From positions 1 through 20,546 of the forward strand of contig JACDCJ010000013.1 of assembly GCA_013817655.1 (NCBI GenBank): DNA of 20,546 bases, read 5' to 3'. How positions within the stretch are numbered: position 1 is the stretch's first letter; every line of letters starts with the position of its first letter. The DNA comes from Actinosomnolentus pattersoniae (SeqCode). Its GTDB lineage: Bacteria > Actinomycetota > UBA4738. The notes below the pieces were generated by a model. The model ran no database searches. It saw only the letters and a list, made by a program, of their open reading frames with translations, and was not told the origin of the DNA. A program made the translations under genes and the position numbers. This document shows positions 1 to 7,309 of the stretch, piece by piece.

Positions 1-579
1 CTCCTCGACCGTGCGCCGGAAAGTCCGGAGTTGGCGAGCGGTGAAGTCGTCGCCCACCTCCTCGGATTTCGCGAAATGGGTCCAGAGGCCCTGGAGCCCG
101 AGGCCGGCCGCGGCGAGGCGGCCGACGAGCTCGATCGCGCGATCCGGAGGGAGGCCGACTCGATGCATCCCGGTGTCCACCTTGACGTGCACGCCCGGAT
201 TCCCTGCCGCCGCATCGGCCGCCCCGGCGAGCCGCGACAGCCCGGCCTCGGAGTAGATCGTGGGAGTGAGGTCGGCGCGGAGGGCCGCCTCCTCCGACCC
301 GGGGGGGAACTCCGTGAGCACCAGGGTCGGGGCGTCGATGCCCGCTTCCCGGAGAGCGAGCCCCTCCTCGACGAGCGCCACGCCCAGCCACGTGGCGCCC
401 GCCTGCAGCGCCGCCCTGGCTACGGGCATGGCCCCGTGCCCGTAGCCATTCGCCTTCACGACAGCCATGAGCTCTGCGTCCTCCGGCTTCAACTCCCGAA
501 CGTTGGAACGGATCGCGTCCAGATCCACAACCGCCACGGTGGGTCGGAAGCGGGTGGGATTCGGAGCCAGCGTCCTCAT
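1..579 (-). CDS. alr: Alanine racemase, N-terminal part (gene runs off the window)
   Basis: This is a PLP enzyme that interconverts L- and D-alanine and so supplies D-Ala for peptidoglycan in the cytoplasm. About 193 residues are visible in an uninterrupted frame. The protein opens with a FRPTVAVVDLDAI strand typical of the TIM-barrel domain. The PLP motif VVKANGYGHG follows, with the Schiff-base lysine at residue 42. Further on come KVDTGMHRVG and LWTHFAKSEE, which are family landmarks of the barrel. The C-terminal half, including the catalytic tyrosine region, lies beyond base 1. The ATG at 579 overlaps the nnr stop by 4 nt (ATGA), so the two genes are translationally coupled. The glmM-glmS-acpS-nnr-alr order is a usual actinobacterial arrangement. 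Identification is firm; only completeness is unknown. Confidence 0.96.
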   Translation of the reverse strand, partial: MRTLAPNPTRFRPTVAVVDLDAIRSNVRELKPEDAELMAVVKANGYGHGAMPVARAALQAGATWLGVALVEEGLALREAGIDAPTLVLTEFPPGSEEAALRADLTPTIYSEAGLSRLAGAADAAAGNPGVHVKVDTGMHRVGLPPDRAIELVGRLAAAGLGLQGLWTHFAKSEEVGDDFTARQLRTFRRTVEE

Positions 580-2114
580 TGCGCGCCTTCCCCCCGAACC
601 ATGTCGATGGCCTTCGGAAGCCTCTCCATCACGTCGGAGGCGACGGCGCCCTCGCCCAGATCCTCCCCGGCGAGCCTCCCCGCCGCCCCGTGCACGTACG
701 CGGCGGCCACCGCCGCATCGGCCGGAGACAGGCCCCGCGCGAGGAACGCGGCCAGGGCGCCTGTCAGGACATCGCCCATCCCCCCCGTCGAGAGCGCCGA
801 GGACCCCGTCGGGTTCACCCTCACCCGGCCTCCCGGCTCGCCGACCAGCGTACGGGTGCCCTTGAGCAACACCGTGCAGTCCCAGGCGGCGGCGAACTTC
901 CGGATATGGCCGACCCGATCTTGCAAGACGTCCTTCGAAGCGACTCTGGTGAGGCGTTCGAACTCGCCCAGATGCGGCGTCAGCACCACGCCGGCGGACC
1001 GCCGCCGAAGCTCCTCCTCCCGCCCGGCGAAGGCGTTGAGGCCGTCGGCGTCCAGGACCAGGGGGGCCGGAGATTCGGCGAGCAGCCGGCGGGCCACCCC
1101 GGCGGTGGCCTCGTTAGCGGTCAGCCCCGGCCCGGCGGCGACCGCATCGACCGTCCGGAGGCGCCCCTCGAGCGAAGGCCAGGCCTCGGCCGCGATCGTC
1201 CCCTCCTCGGTCTGGGCGAGCGGTAGGAAGGTCGCCTCGGTGAGGACGGCCTCCAGCACGGGGACGATGCATTCGGGCGCGGCGAGTGTCACGAGGCCGG
1301 CTCCCGCCCGATACGCCGCCATCGCCGCCAGGGCGGCCGCGCCCGTCATGGATCTGGAGCCCGCCACCACGAGCACCACGCCTGAGGACCGCTTGTGGCC
1401 GTCTGCGAGACGAGCCGGCAACAGGCGGGCCACGTCCTCCGCCTCCACGAGCCACAGGTCGGTGTCGATCATGTCCCGGTCGAAGCCGATGTCGGCGACG
1501 ATGACCTCCCCGGCGCGGGAGGCTCCGGGAAAGAACAGCAGGCCCGGCTTCCAGGTCCCGAACGTCACGGTGAGCTCCGCCCGGACGGCCTCCCCTCGGA
1601 TCGCGCCCGTCTCACCCTCCACGCCGGACGGAACGTCGACCGCCACGACGCCGGCCCGCGCTCGGTTGAGGAGCGTGATGGCCGCCGCCATGTCGCCCGA
1701 CGGCTCGCCGGAGAACCCGGTCCCGAAGATGGCGTCCACCGCGATGTCGGCCCGCTCGAGCTCCCGGGCGAGGCGATCGGCCGAATAGGGCACGCAGACG
1801 CCGCCCTGCCCGATGAACCGTCGCAGGTTCGTAACGGTCGGGGCTCGTAGCTCGTCCCGGGGCGCCCCCAGCACCGCGACCGCACGGCATCCCCACCGGT
1901 CCAGGTACCGAGCGGCCACCAGGCCGTCCCCCCCGTTGTTTCCCTTTCCACACACCACGACTACCCGGCGGCCGTATGTCCCCCCGGCGACGTCCGCCAC
2001 CGCTCGTGCGACGGCGCGGCCGGCCGCCTCCATGAGGGCGTCGATCGAGAGGCCGCGTTCGGCACCGGCTCGATCCAGCGCAGCACTTTCGGCCGGCGTG
2101 AGGACCGGGAGCAT
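576..2114 (-). CDS. nnr: Bifunctional NAD(P)H-hydrate epimerase / ADP-dependent NAD(P)H-hydrate dehydratase (YjeF family)
   Basis: This 512-residue protein repairs damaged NADHX and NADPHX. The N-terminal YjeF_N epimerase domain, about residues 1-215, carries GKGNNGGDG (56-64), then DAIFGTG and DVPSGV. The C-terminal ribokinase-like dehydratase domain, about residues 220-512, carries GPGLTANEA, DADGLNAF (355-362), LTPHLGEFERL, LLKGTRTLV and the NPTGSSALSTGGMGDVLTG motif with Asp448. Both halves look complete, and the length fits bacterial fusion forms (about 500 residues). The ATG at 2114 is the first start codon in this frame. It has no Shine-Dalgarno sequence but sits in a TGATG junction with a mini-ORF that begins at the acpS stop codon. 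The 3' end overlaps alr by 4 nt. Its operon with cell-wall genes is a common actinobacterial linkage. Confidence 0.95.
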   Translation of the reverse strand: MLPVLTPAESAALDRAGAERGLSIDALMEAAGRAVARAVADVAGGTYGRRVVVVCGKGNNGGDGLVAARYLDRWGCRAVAVLGAPRDELRAPTVTNLRRFIGQGGVCVPYSADRLARELERADIAVDAIFGTGFSGEPSGDMAAAITLLNRARAGVVAVDVPSGVEGETGAIRGEAVRAELTVTFGTWKPGLLFFPGASRAGEVIVADIGFDRDMIDTDLWLVEAEDVARLLPARLADGHKRSSGVVLVVAGSRSMTGAAALAAMAAYRAGAGLVTLAAPECIVPVLEAVLTEATFLPLAQTEEGTIAAEAWPSLEGRLRTVDAVAAGPGLTANEATAGVARRLLAESPAPLVLDADGLNAFAGREEELRRRSAGVVLTPHLGEFERLTRVASKDVLQDRVGHIRKFAAAWDCTVLLKGTRTLVGEPGGRVRVNPTGSSALSTGGMGDVLTGALAAFLARGLSPADAAVAAAYVHGAAGRLAGEDLGEGAVASDVMERLPKAIDMVRGEGAQ

Positions 2115-2149
2115 CAGCCGCAGGGGTTCGTCATGGACTCGGGGGGCAT
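2114..2149 (-). other. Possible 11-codon coupling mini-ORF between acpS and nnr
   Basis: The 34-nt acpS-nnr gap is spanned by an ATG-started frame of 11 codons (MPPESMTNPCG). Its ATG overlaps the acpS stop codon as TGATG, and its own TGA overlaps the nnr ATG as a second TGATG. That layout would let a terminating ribosome restart twice and carry translation from acpS to nnr, which has no visible Shine-Dalgarno sequence. I see no sign that the peptide itself is functional. The arrangement could be chance. Confidence 0.3.
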
Positions 2150-2523
2150 CAGTCCGACACCGCGACGCAGAACGCCGCGGCCATCGATCGCTCGTGGGTG
2201 AGGGCCAGCATCACCCGGTCGACGCCCAACCTGTGCGCCCGGGCGGCCGAGGATCCCGCGAGGGCGATGCTCGGGGCTCCGGTGGGCGCCCGTTCCACCC
2301 AGACGTCGTGCCACCGCATCCGGGGAATCCCTCCCAACGACTTCCGGCAGGCCTCTCGGGCGGCCCAGCGGGCCGCGAAAGACTCTGCGGGATTCGCCTG
2401 GCGCTCGCAGTACGCGATCTCCGCGGGCGTGAACACTCTCTGGACGAAGGTCTGCTGCCGGTTCAGGATGCCCTGGACCCGAGCGACATCGACGAGATCG
2501 ACGCCGATGCCGACCACCTTCAC
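2149..2523 (-). CDS. acpS: Holo-[acyl-carrier-protein] synthase
   Basis: This enzyme transfers 4'-phosphopantetheine from CoA to a serine of apo-ACP, activating ACP for fatty acid synthesis. The 124-residue length is typical of AcpS. The magnesium-binding motif GIGVDLVDVARV has Asp9. The second motif FAARWAAREACRKSLGG has Glu57, matching the family WAAKEA..KAL signature. The C-terminal LALTHERSMAAAF matches the usual SLSHER..A.A segment. The start is a GTG at 2523, one nucleotide after the glmS stop. Longer readings of this frame run into glmS and give an unrelated Arg/Cys/Ser-rich sequence, so they are rejected. There is no strong ribosome binding site, which suggests coupling to glmS. Confidence 0.95.
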   Translation of the reverse strand: MKVVGIGVDLVDVARVQGILNRQQTFVQRVFTPAEIAYCERQANPAESFAARWAAREACRKSLGGIPRMRWHDVWVERAPTGAPSIALAGSSAARAHRLGVDRVMLALTHERSMAAAFCVAVSD

Positions 2524-2524
2524 G

Positions 2525-4354
2525 TCATTCGACCGTGACGCTCTTCGCCAGGTTCCGAGGTTGATCGACGTCGCATCCTCGCAGCTTCCCGATGCGATAG
2601 GCGAGCATCTGAAGCGGCACGGTGACGACGACCGGCGAGAACAGCTCGTGCGTCTGAGGCACGTACAACACGTGATCCGCCACCCGGGCGATCTCGGCAT
2701 CCCCCTCCGTTGCCACCGCTATGACCTCCGCCCCCCGCGCCTTGACCTCCTGGATGTTCGACAGGACCTTCTGGTAGACGTGACATTCGGTCGCGATGGC
2801 GACCACCGGCACGCCCGGCTCGACCAGGGCAATCGGCCCGTGCTTCAGCTCCCCGGCCGGATACCCCTCCGCGTGGATGTAGGAGATCTCCTTCAGCTTC
2901 AGTGCCCCCTCGAGGGCGACCGGATAGCCGGTGTGGCGGCCGATGAACAGCACGTCTCGCGCCCGGTGATACCGTTCGGCCAGCGCCTGGACCTCTTCGT
3001 CGAGCGAAAGCGTTCGTTTCACCAGCTCGGGAAGCCCCTTCATCTCCTCCACGTAGTCGGAGATCTCGGCCGGGAAGAGCGTCCCACGGACCTGCGCCAG
3101 GTACAGGGCCGTGAGGTACAGGGCGACCATCTGCGTGACGAAGGTCTTCGTCCCCGCCACCGCACGCTCCGGCCCCGCGTGCGTGTAAAGGACGCCGTCC
3201 GACTCCCGGGCGATGGACGATGCCACGGTGTTCGTGATGGCGATCACGCGCGATTGCTGATGGCGAGCGTGGCGGATGGCCTCCAGAGTGTCGATCGTCT
3301 CCCCGGACTGGGAAACCCCGAGGGTGAGGGTGTGGCCGTCCAGCACGGGATCCCGGTATCGAAACTCGCTCGCGATCTCGATCTCGACCGGCAGGCGCGT
3401 CCAATGCTCGATGGCGTACTTCGCGACGAGGCCGGCGTGGAACGCGGTGCCGCAGGCCACCACGAACACCTTGTGGACGTCCTGGATCTGGTCCTCGCGC
3501 ATCCGGAGGTCGTCGAGGTTGAGCCTGCCTAGGGAGTCGATCCGGCCGCGCAGGGTGTCTCGGAGGGCAACGGGCTGCTCGTGGATCTCCTTCAGCATGA
3601 AGTCGGCGAATCCGGATTTCTCTGCGGCGGCGAGGTCCCATTCCACCTCCATGGGCGACAGCGGGACCTCTGCGCCATCGAGGTCCGTGATGCGGACGGC
3701 ATCGGCCCGGACCTCCACGACCTGGTTCTCCGCGAGCGGAACGAAGGTCCTCGTCTTCTGGAGCACCGCCGGGATGTCAGAGGCGAGCATGTTCTCGCCC
3801 TTGCCGAGCCCCACGATGAGGGGGGAGGAGACCTTGACCCCCACGATCACGTCCGGTTCCTCGGCGGACGTCACGACGAGGGCGTAGGCGCCGGTGAGCT
3901 GGCGCACCGCCTCCCGGACCGCTTCGGTGAGATTGCCCCGGTACGCCTTCTCGACCAGATGGGCCACGCACTCCGTATCGGTCTCCGAGACGAAGCGGTG
4001 TCCGGCCTTGGCCAGGCGGTCGCGAAGGGACTGGAAGTTCTCGATGATGCCGTTGTGGATGACGGCGATGCGCCCTGCGCAGTCCAGATGCGGATGGGCG
4101 TTCAGGTCTGTTGGAGCGCCGTGCGTGGCCCACCGCGTGTGTGCCATGCCGGTCCGTCCGGTGATCGGTGTCGGGTGCTCGCGCAGCGCGTCCTCGAGCT
4201 CCGAGAGCTTCCCGGCCCGCTTCACGACCCTCACCCCGCCGTCCATGACGGCCACTCCCGCGCTGTCGTAACCGCGATACTCCAGCCGCCGAAGGCCCTC
4301 CATCAGGATCGGAAGGGCCTCGTCGGGACCCGCGTAACCGACGATTCCACACAT
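2525..4354 (-). CDS. glmS: Glutamine--fructose-6-phosphate aminotransferase (isomerizing)
   Basis: GlmS makes glucosamine-6-phosphate from fructose-6-phosphate and glutamine, the first committed step to UDP-GlcNAc. The 609-residue length is standard. The protein starts MCGIVGYAG, so Cys2 becomes the N-terminal nucleophile of the Ntn glutaminase domain. YRGYDSAG (26-33) and HTRWATHGAP (72-81) follow. The isomerase half has two SIS domains: CGTAFHAG and VSQSGETIDT (347-356), then LEGALKLKEISYIHAE with Glu489 and LKHGP with His505. It ends QPRNLAKSVTVE, with Lys604 as the expected ring-opening residue. The gene follows glmM after 25 nt. That gap is too short for a glmS ribozyme and none is seen. 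A longer reading upstream would cross glmM and is rejected. Confidence 0.97.
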   Translation of the reverse strand: MCGIVGYAGPDEALPILMEGLRRLEYRGYDSAGVAVMDGGVRVVKRAGKLSELEDALREHPTPITGRTGMAHTRWATHGAPTDLNAHPHLDCAGRIAVIHNGIIENFQSLRDRLAKAGHRFVSETDTECVAHLVEKAYRGNLTEAVREAVRQLTGAYALVVTSAEEPDVIVGVKVSSPLIVGLGKGENMLASDIPAVLQKTRTFVPLAENQVVEVRADAVRITDLDGAEVPLSPMEVEWDLAAAEKSGFADFMLKEIHEQPVALRDTLRGRIDSLGRLNLDDLRMREDQIQDVHKVFVVACGTAFHAGLVAKYAIEHWTRLPVEIEIASEFRYRDPVLDGHTLTLGVSQSGETIDTLEAIRHARHQQSRVIAITNTVASSIARESDGVLYTHAGPERAVAGTKTFVTQMVALYLTALYLAQVRGTLFPAEISDYVEEMKGLPELVKRTLSLDEEVQALAERYHRARDVLFIGRHTGYPVALEGALKLKEISYIHAEGYPAGELKHGPIALVEPGVPVVAIATECHVYQKVLSNIQEVKARGAEVIAVATEGDAEIARVADHVLYVPQTHELFSPVVVTVPLQMLAYRIGKLRGCDVDQPRNLAKSVTVE

Positions 4355-4379
4355 GAGGAGACCATGGTACCCGGCTCTC

Positions 4380-5720
4380 TCAGGCTCCCAGCGCTGCCCG
4401 GACCGCAACGGCGATCCGCCCCGCATGCCGGCAGGCTTCCTCCTCGGTGGCGGCCTCCACCATGACGCGGACGACCGGCTCGGTCCCCGATGCGCGGACC
4501 AGCACCCGGCCCTCCGCTCCCAACGCTTCCTCGGCGGCACGGATGGCGTCAGATACGCCAGCGGAGCCGTCGAGGCGCGCCGGCTCCGGTACGGAAACGC
4601 TCTCGAGCACCTGGGGGAAACGCTGCATGCATGCGCCGAGCTCGGCGAGCGAGACTCCCTTGCGGCTGGCCAGCGATAGGAGCTGGACCGCGGTGAGGAG
4701 CCCATCTCCGGTCGTGGCATGGCGCAGGAAGATGACGTGGCCGGACTGCTCGCCTCCCAGGACCGCGCCCGATCGCAACATCTCCTCCAGCACGTATCGG
4801 TCGCCCACCTTGGTCTCGAGGACCTTGATTCCCGCTTCCCCCATGGCCCGTCGCAGGCCAAGGTTCGCCATCACGGTAGTGACGAGAAGCCCGTTCGCGA
4901 GCTCGCGCCTCTCGTGCAGGTCGAGGGCGCAGGCGGCGAGGGTCTGATCTCCGTCGAGGATCTCCCCCCTGGCGTCGGCGAACAGCGCGCGGTCGGCGTC
5001 ACCGTCGAACGCGACGCCCGCATCGGCACCCGATTCGAGCACCGCGGCGGCCACGGTCCGAGGGTTGGTCGCCCCGGAGCCTCTGTTGATGTTCAGACCG
5101 TCGGGGCGATCATGGATCGGGAGAACGGTCGCCCCCAGACGTCGAAGCACCTCGGGGGCCGCCGAGGTGGCCGCCCCGTTCGCGCAATCCACCACCAGGC
5201 GCATGCCCTCCAGGGTCGTGCCCGCCGTGGAGACCAGATGGTCTAGATAGCGCTCGTGGGCTCGGGGGTCCGGCCGGATCCGGCCGATCGCCGACCCCTC
5301 GGGGCGAGGACCATCGTCGCCCTCGACTATCGACTGGATCTGATCCTCGATCTCGTCGGGCAGCTTGTAGCCGCTTGCTCCGAAGAGCTTGATCCCGTTG
5401 TACTCGGCCGGGTTGTGGGAGGCCGAGATCACGACGCCCGCATGTGCTCCGACAGGGCTCGTCAGGAAGGCAACGGCCGGAGTGGTGCAGACGCCAAGCA
5501 ACACCGCGTCGCCTCCCGCCGAGCAGATGCCGGCGGCGAGCGCAGCCTCCAGGAACTCCCCGGAAGCACGGGTGTCGCGTCCCACCAGAATCGAGGGCCG
5601 GGCCGTGCCGCGCTCGGCGAGGGCCACGACGCTCGCTCTGCCGAGGCGGTATGCCAGCTCACCGGTGAGTTCGCGGTTCGCGACCCCCCGGACGCCGTCG
5701 GTGCCGAACAGCCGCGCCAT
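4380..5720 (-). CDS. glmM: Phosphoglucosamine mutase
   Basis: GlmM converts glucosamine-6-phosphate to glucosamine-1-phosphate for UDP-GlcNAc and peptidoglycan synthesis, so it works directly with the glmS product encoded next. The 446 residues match the usual length. The protein begins MARLFGTDGVRGVAN. The phosphoserine loop VISASHNPAEYNG places the catalytic serine at 101. The metal loop AFDGDADRAL spans residues 238-247. GGEQSGH (322-328) is the sugar-binding loop, and RASGTEPVVRV (409-419) is the phosphate-binding loop of domain 4. The ATG at 5720 is only 24 bp from a divergent gene. A TAAGAT hexamer ends 9 nt upstream, so the mRNA may be leaderless or nearly so. In most actinobacteria glmM directly follows rpsI; here a plus-strand gene separates them. 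Confidence 0.97.
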   Translation of the reverse strand: MARLFGTDGVRGVANRELTGELAYRLGRASVVALAERGTARPSILVGRDTRASGEFLEAALAAGICSAGGDAVLLGVCTTPAVAFLTSPVGAHAGVVISASHNPAEYNGIKLFGASGYKLPDEIEDQIQSIVEGDDGPRPEGSAIGRIRPDPRAHERYLDHLVSTAGTTLEGMRLVVDCANGAATSAAPEVLRRLGATVLPIHDRPDGLNINRGSGATNPRTVAAAVLESGADAGVAFDGDADRALFADARGEILDGDQTLAACALDLHERRELANGLLVTTVMANLGLRRAMGEAGIKVLETKVGDRYVLEEMLRSGAVLGGEQSGHVIFLRHATTGDGLLTAVQLLSLASRKGVSLAELGACMQRFPQVLESVSVPEPARLDGSAGVSDAIRAAEEALGAEGRVLVRASGTEPVVRVMVEAATEEEACRHAGRIAVAVRAALGA

Positions 5721-5744
5721 TGTTGGGCTATCTTACGGGCGCCC
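5721..5744. promoter_or_regulatory. Candidate divergent promoter region for glmM (minus) and the DUF2007-like gene (plus)
   Basis: The two divergent start codons are only 24 bp apart. The gap holds TATCTTA at 5729-5735. It reads as a -10 hexamer on both strands: TATCTT (5729-5734, plus) and TAAGAT (5730-5735, minus). The hexamers end 10 and 9 nt from the respective ATG codons, so starts would be leaderless or have leaders of a few nucleotides. I see no good -35 element on either side. Promoters whose -10 elements overlap symmetrically are a known bidirectional class in bacteria. This is motif reading only. Confidence 0.4.
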
Positions 5745-6029
5745 ATGGCTCCGGACCGTCGTCCCGAAGGTCGTCCTGATGCCGAGCGTCTTATTCGTGT
5801 GTTCGTCGCTTCGACGGCGACGGAGGGGCATCTGGCCAGGGGTCTCCTCGAGTCGAACGGCATCCCCGTTCTCATCAAGGGTGAGACGGAGGGCCCTTAC
5901 CGGGTGGGTCCGATCCAGCTCTGGATTCCGGAGGCGTTCGAGGTACAGGCGAGGCTGCTCCTCGCCGAGACACGATCGCCGAGTCGGGGGAACGAGGAAC
6001 AAGAGGCGCGCGAGCCGCCCGAGGAATGA
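5745..6029 (+). CDS. DUF2007-like putative signal-transducing protein
   Basis: This 94-residue protein is the only convincing plus-strand gene. Its core, about residues 17-74 (IRVFVASTATEGHLARGLLE, then SNGIPVLIKGET, then IQLWIPEAFEVQARLLL), has the beta-helix-beta pattern of the DUF2007 family: a strand, a helix selecting against a second copy (AEL..LLE), G-I-P-V, and a terminal V-P-E..A..LL segment. The molecular function of the family is not known. The N-terminal 16 residues and the C-terminal 20 residues (Glu/Arg/Pro-rich) look disordered. The ATG at 5745 is preferred because longer readings would lie antisense inside glmM. The gene is divergent from glmM (24 bp) and convergent with rpsI (22 bp), so it is a single-gene unit inserted into an otherwise collinear block. 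Confidence 0.8.
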   Translation: MAPDRRPEGRPDAERLIRVFVASTATEGHLARGLLESNGIPVLIKGETEGPYRVGPIQLWIPEAFEVQARLLLAETRSPSRGNEEQEAREPPEE

Positions 6030-6050
6030 GGCGGTCCCATCGCCGGCCTC
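6028..6050. terminator. Weak hairpin between convergent genes, possible bidirectional terminator
   Basis: GAGGCGG at 6028-6034 can pair with CCG (6043-6045) and CCTC (6047-6050), giving 7 bp with one bulged G and an 8-nt loop. The hairpin almost exactly fills the 22-bp gap between the convergent DUF2007-like gene and rpsI. Neither strand has a T-tract after it, so intrinsic termination would be weak or rho-assisted. Confidence 0.25.
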
Positions 6051-6051
6051 G

Positions 6052-6450
6052 CTACCGCTTGGAGTACTGCGGAGCCTTCCGCGCCTTCTTCAACCCGTAC
6101 TTGCGGCGCTCTTTCTCCCGCGCGTCGCGGGTGAGCAGCCCCTCGCTCTTCAGCAGTGGCCGAAGGTCCGGGTCGATCTCGAGAAGCGCGCGCGCGATGC
6201 CCTGGCGCAGGGCTCCCGCCTGCCCGCTTGTGCCGCCGCCGTCCAGGCGCGCGATGACGTCGAAGTCCTTTTCGCGGCCGACCACCCGGAGCGGGGTCAT
6301 GACGACCATACGGTGGGCCCGCGTGGGGAAGTAGTCCTCGATCGGCTTGCCGTTCAACTCGATCCGTCCCGTTCCCTCGAGCAGACGGACGCGAGCGACG
6401 GCCTCCTTGCGCCGTCCTGTCCCGCGGTGCTGTGCGATCTTCTCGGCCAC
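6052..6450 (-). CDS. rpsI: 30S ribosomal protein S9
   Basis: S9 binds the head of the 30S subunit, and its C-terminal tail reaches towards the P-site tRNA. The 132-residue protein has the family signature GTGRRKEAVARVRL near the N terminus, then LDGGGTSGQAGALRQGIARA. The end RKYGLKKARKAPQYSKR is the classic basic tail finishing in SKR. The start is a GTG at 6450, immediately after the rplM stop (0-nt gap), so the two genes are cotranscribed. It is the last gene of its transcription unit, because the next gene on the other side is convergent. Confidence 0.97.
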   Translation of the reverse strand: MAEKIAQHRGTGRRKEAVARVRLLEGTGRIELNGKPIEDYFPTRAHRMVVMTPLRVVGREKDFDVIARLDGGGTSGQAGALRQGIARALLEIDPDLRPLLKSEGLLTRDAREKERRKYGLKKARKAPQYSKR

Positions 6451-7224
6451 CTATGACTCCTTCTTCTTCCGCGAACCTCGCGACGGACGCGGGGTCTCCG
6501 GCGCTGCTGCGCCTGATTCCGGCGCAACGGGCGCCTTCTTCGCTGGACGCGATGCCCTGCGCTTCGTCTCCGACGCTGCCGTCGACCGCTTCCGGCCGGG
6601 CGCGGCCGCGCTGGCCTTCCGGCCCCTCGCCGGCTTCCGGCCGGACTCAGGACCCTCGGGGGCCGGCGAGGGCGTGGACCCAGCGGTCTTGCGCCGGGTC
6701 GCCGGCTTTGGCTTCCGGTCCGCGGGCTTCGTGGGCCGCGGCTTCGGCTCCGGAAGGCCGGTCCAGGGCGGAACCTCGCCGAGCGCCAACGCCCTGGGCT
6801 GCTGTGCCTGATGCGGGTGCTCTGGGCCCTCGTAGACCGAAAGCTTCCGAACGATCTGCCGGCCCAGCCGGTTCTTGGGCAGCATGCCCCTGATGGCTTT
6901 CTCTACCGCGAGCACCGGGCGCTCCGCAAGGAGCCGCGCGTAGCCGATCTCTCGAAGCCCGCCGGGGTACCCGGAATGCCGGTAGTAGATCTTGGATTCC
7001 TCCTTGCCGCCGGTGAGGCGGGTCTTGCCCGCGTTCACCACGATGACGTGATCCCCGGTGTCGGCGTGGGGCGCAAAGATGGGCTTGTGCTTTCCACGGA
7101 GGACCGCTGCCACTTCCGAGGCCAGGCGGCCCAGGACGGCGCCGTCGGCATCCACGACGTACCAGCGTCGCTCGATGTCTCGCGGCCGTGGCGAGAAGGT
7201 CTTCATTCCAGTAGTTGGAGTCAT
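6451..7224 (-). CDS. rplM: 50S ribosomal protein L13 with a long basic C-terminal extension
   Basis: L13 is an early-assembly 50S protein that binds 23S rRNA. From the internal MKTFSPRP to about residue 150 it is a normal L13: ERRWYVVDADGAVLGRLAS, LRGKHKPIFAPHADTGD, YRHSGYPGGLR, AIRGMLPKNRLGRQI and VYEGPEHPHQAQQP. Family members normally stop there at about 142-147 residues. This one continues for about 103 residues of Pro/Ala/Ser/Lys/Arg-rich low-complexity sequence. I count 29 Lys/Arg against 8 Asp/Glu, ending in SRGSRKKKES. The frame is open throughout, and rpsI begins directly after the stop, so the tail looks native. I prefer the ATG at 7224 (257 residues), which has AGGG 11 nt upstream. 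The ATG at 7206 (251 residues) aligns better with other L13 starts and is also possible. Confidence 0.95.
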   Translation of the reverse strand: MTPTTGMKTFSPRPRDIERRWYVVDADGAVLGRLASEVAAVLRGKHKPIFAPHADTGDHVIVVNAGKTRLTGGKEESKIYYRHSGYPGGLREIGYARLLAERPVLAVEKAIRGMLPKNRLGRQIVRKLSVYEGPEHPHQAQQPRALALGEVPPWTGLPEPKPRPTKPADRKPKPATRRKTAGSTPSPAPEGPESGRKPARGRKASAAAPGRKRSTAASETKRRASRPAKKAPVAPESGAAAPETPRPSRGSRKKKES

Positions 7225-7257
7225 AAGAAATGCGGCCCTGGGCAGGCCGACCAGGGC

Positions 7258-7287
7258 AGTGTAGACGCAGCGCTCAAGCACCGTCAA
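7258..7287 (-). promoter_or_regulatory. Sigma70-like promoter for rplM-rpsI
   Basis: On the minus strand, TTGACG (7282-7287) is followed after an 18-nt spacer by TACACT (7258-7263). The match to the housekeeping consensus is good (5 of 6 for -35, 4 of 6 for -10). It sits in the 85-nt truA-rplM gap, with a predicted start near 7251. The leader to the rplM ATG at 7224 would be about 27 nt. This makes rplM-rpsI independently transcribed. Confidence 0.6.
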
Positions 7288-7309
7288 AGGCACAAGCGGG
7301 GTACGGAGA

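Noticed and set aside
31..1788. A 585-codon plus-strand open frame opposite alr and nnr
   Set aside because: It is a shadow of two clear minus-strand genes, with biased Arg/Ser/Pro composition and no domain.
4355..4861. An extended GlmS N terminus, or a glmS ribozyme
   Set aside because: Cys2 must follow the initiator Met, so 4354 is the true start. The 25-nt gap to glmM is too short for a glmS ribozyme.
5256..5744. A longer N terminus for the DUF2007-like gene
   Set aside because: The added residues are antisense to glmM and not family-like; the ATG at 5745 precedes the conserved core directly.
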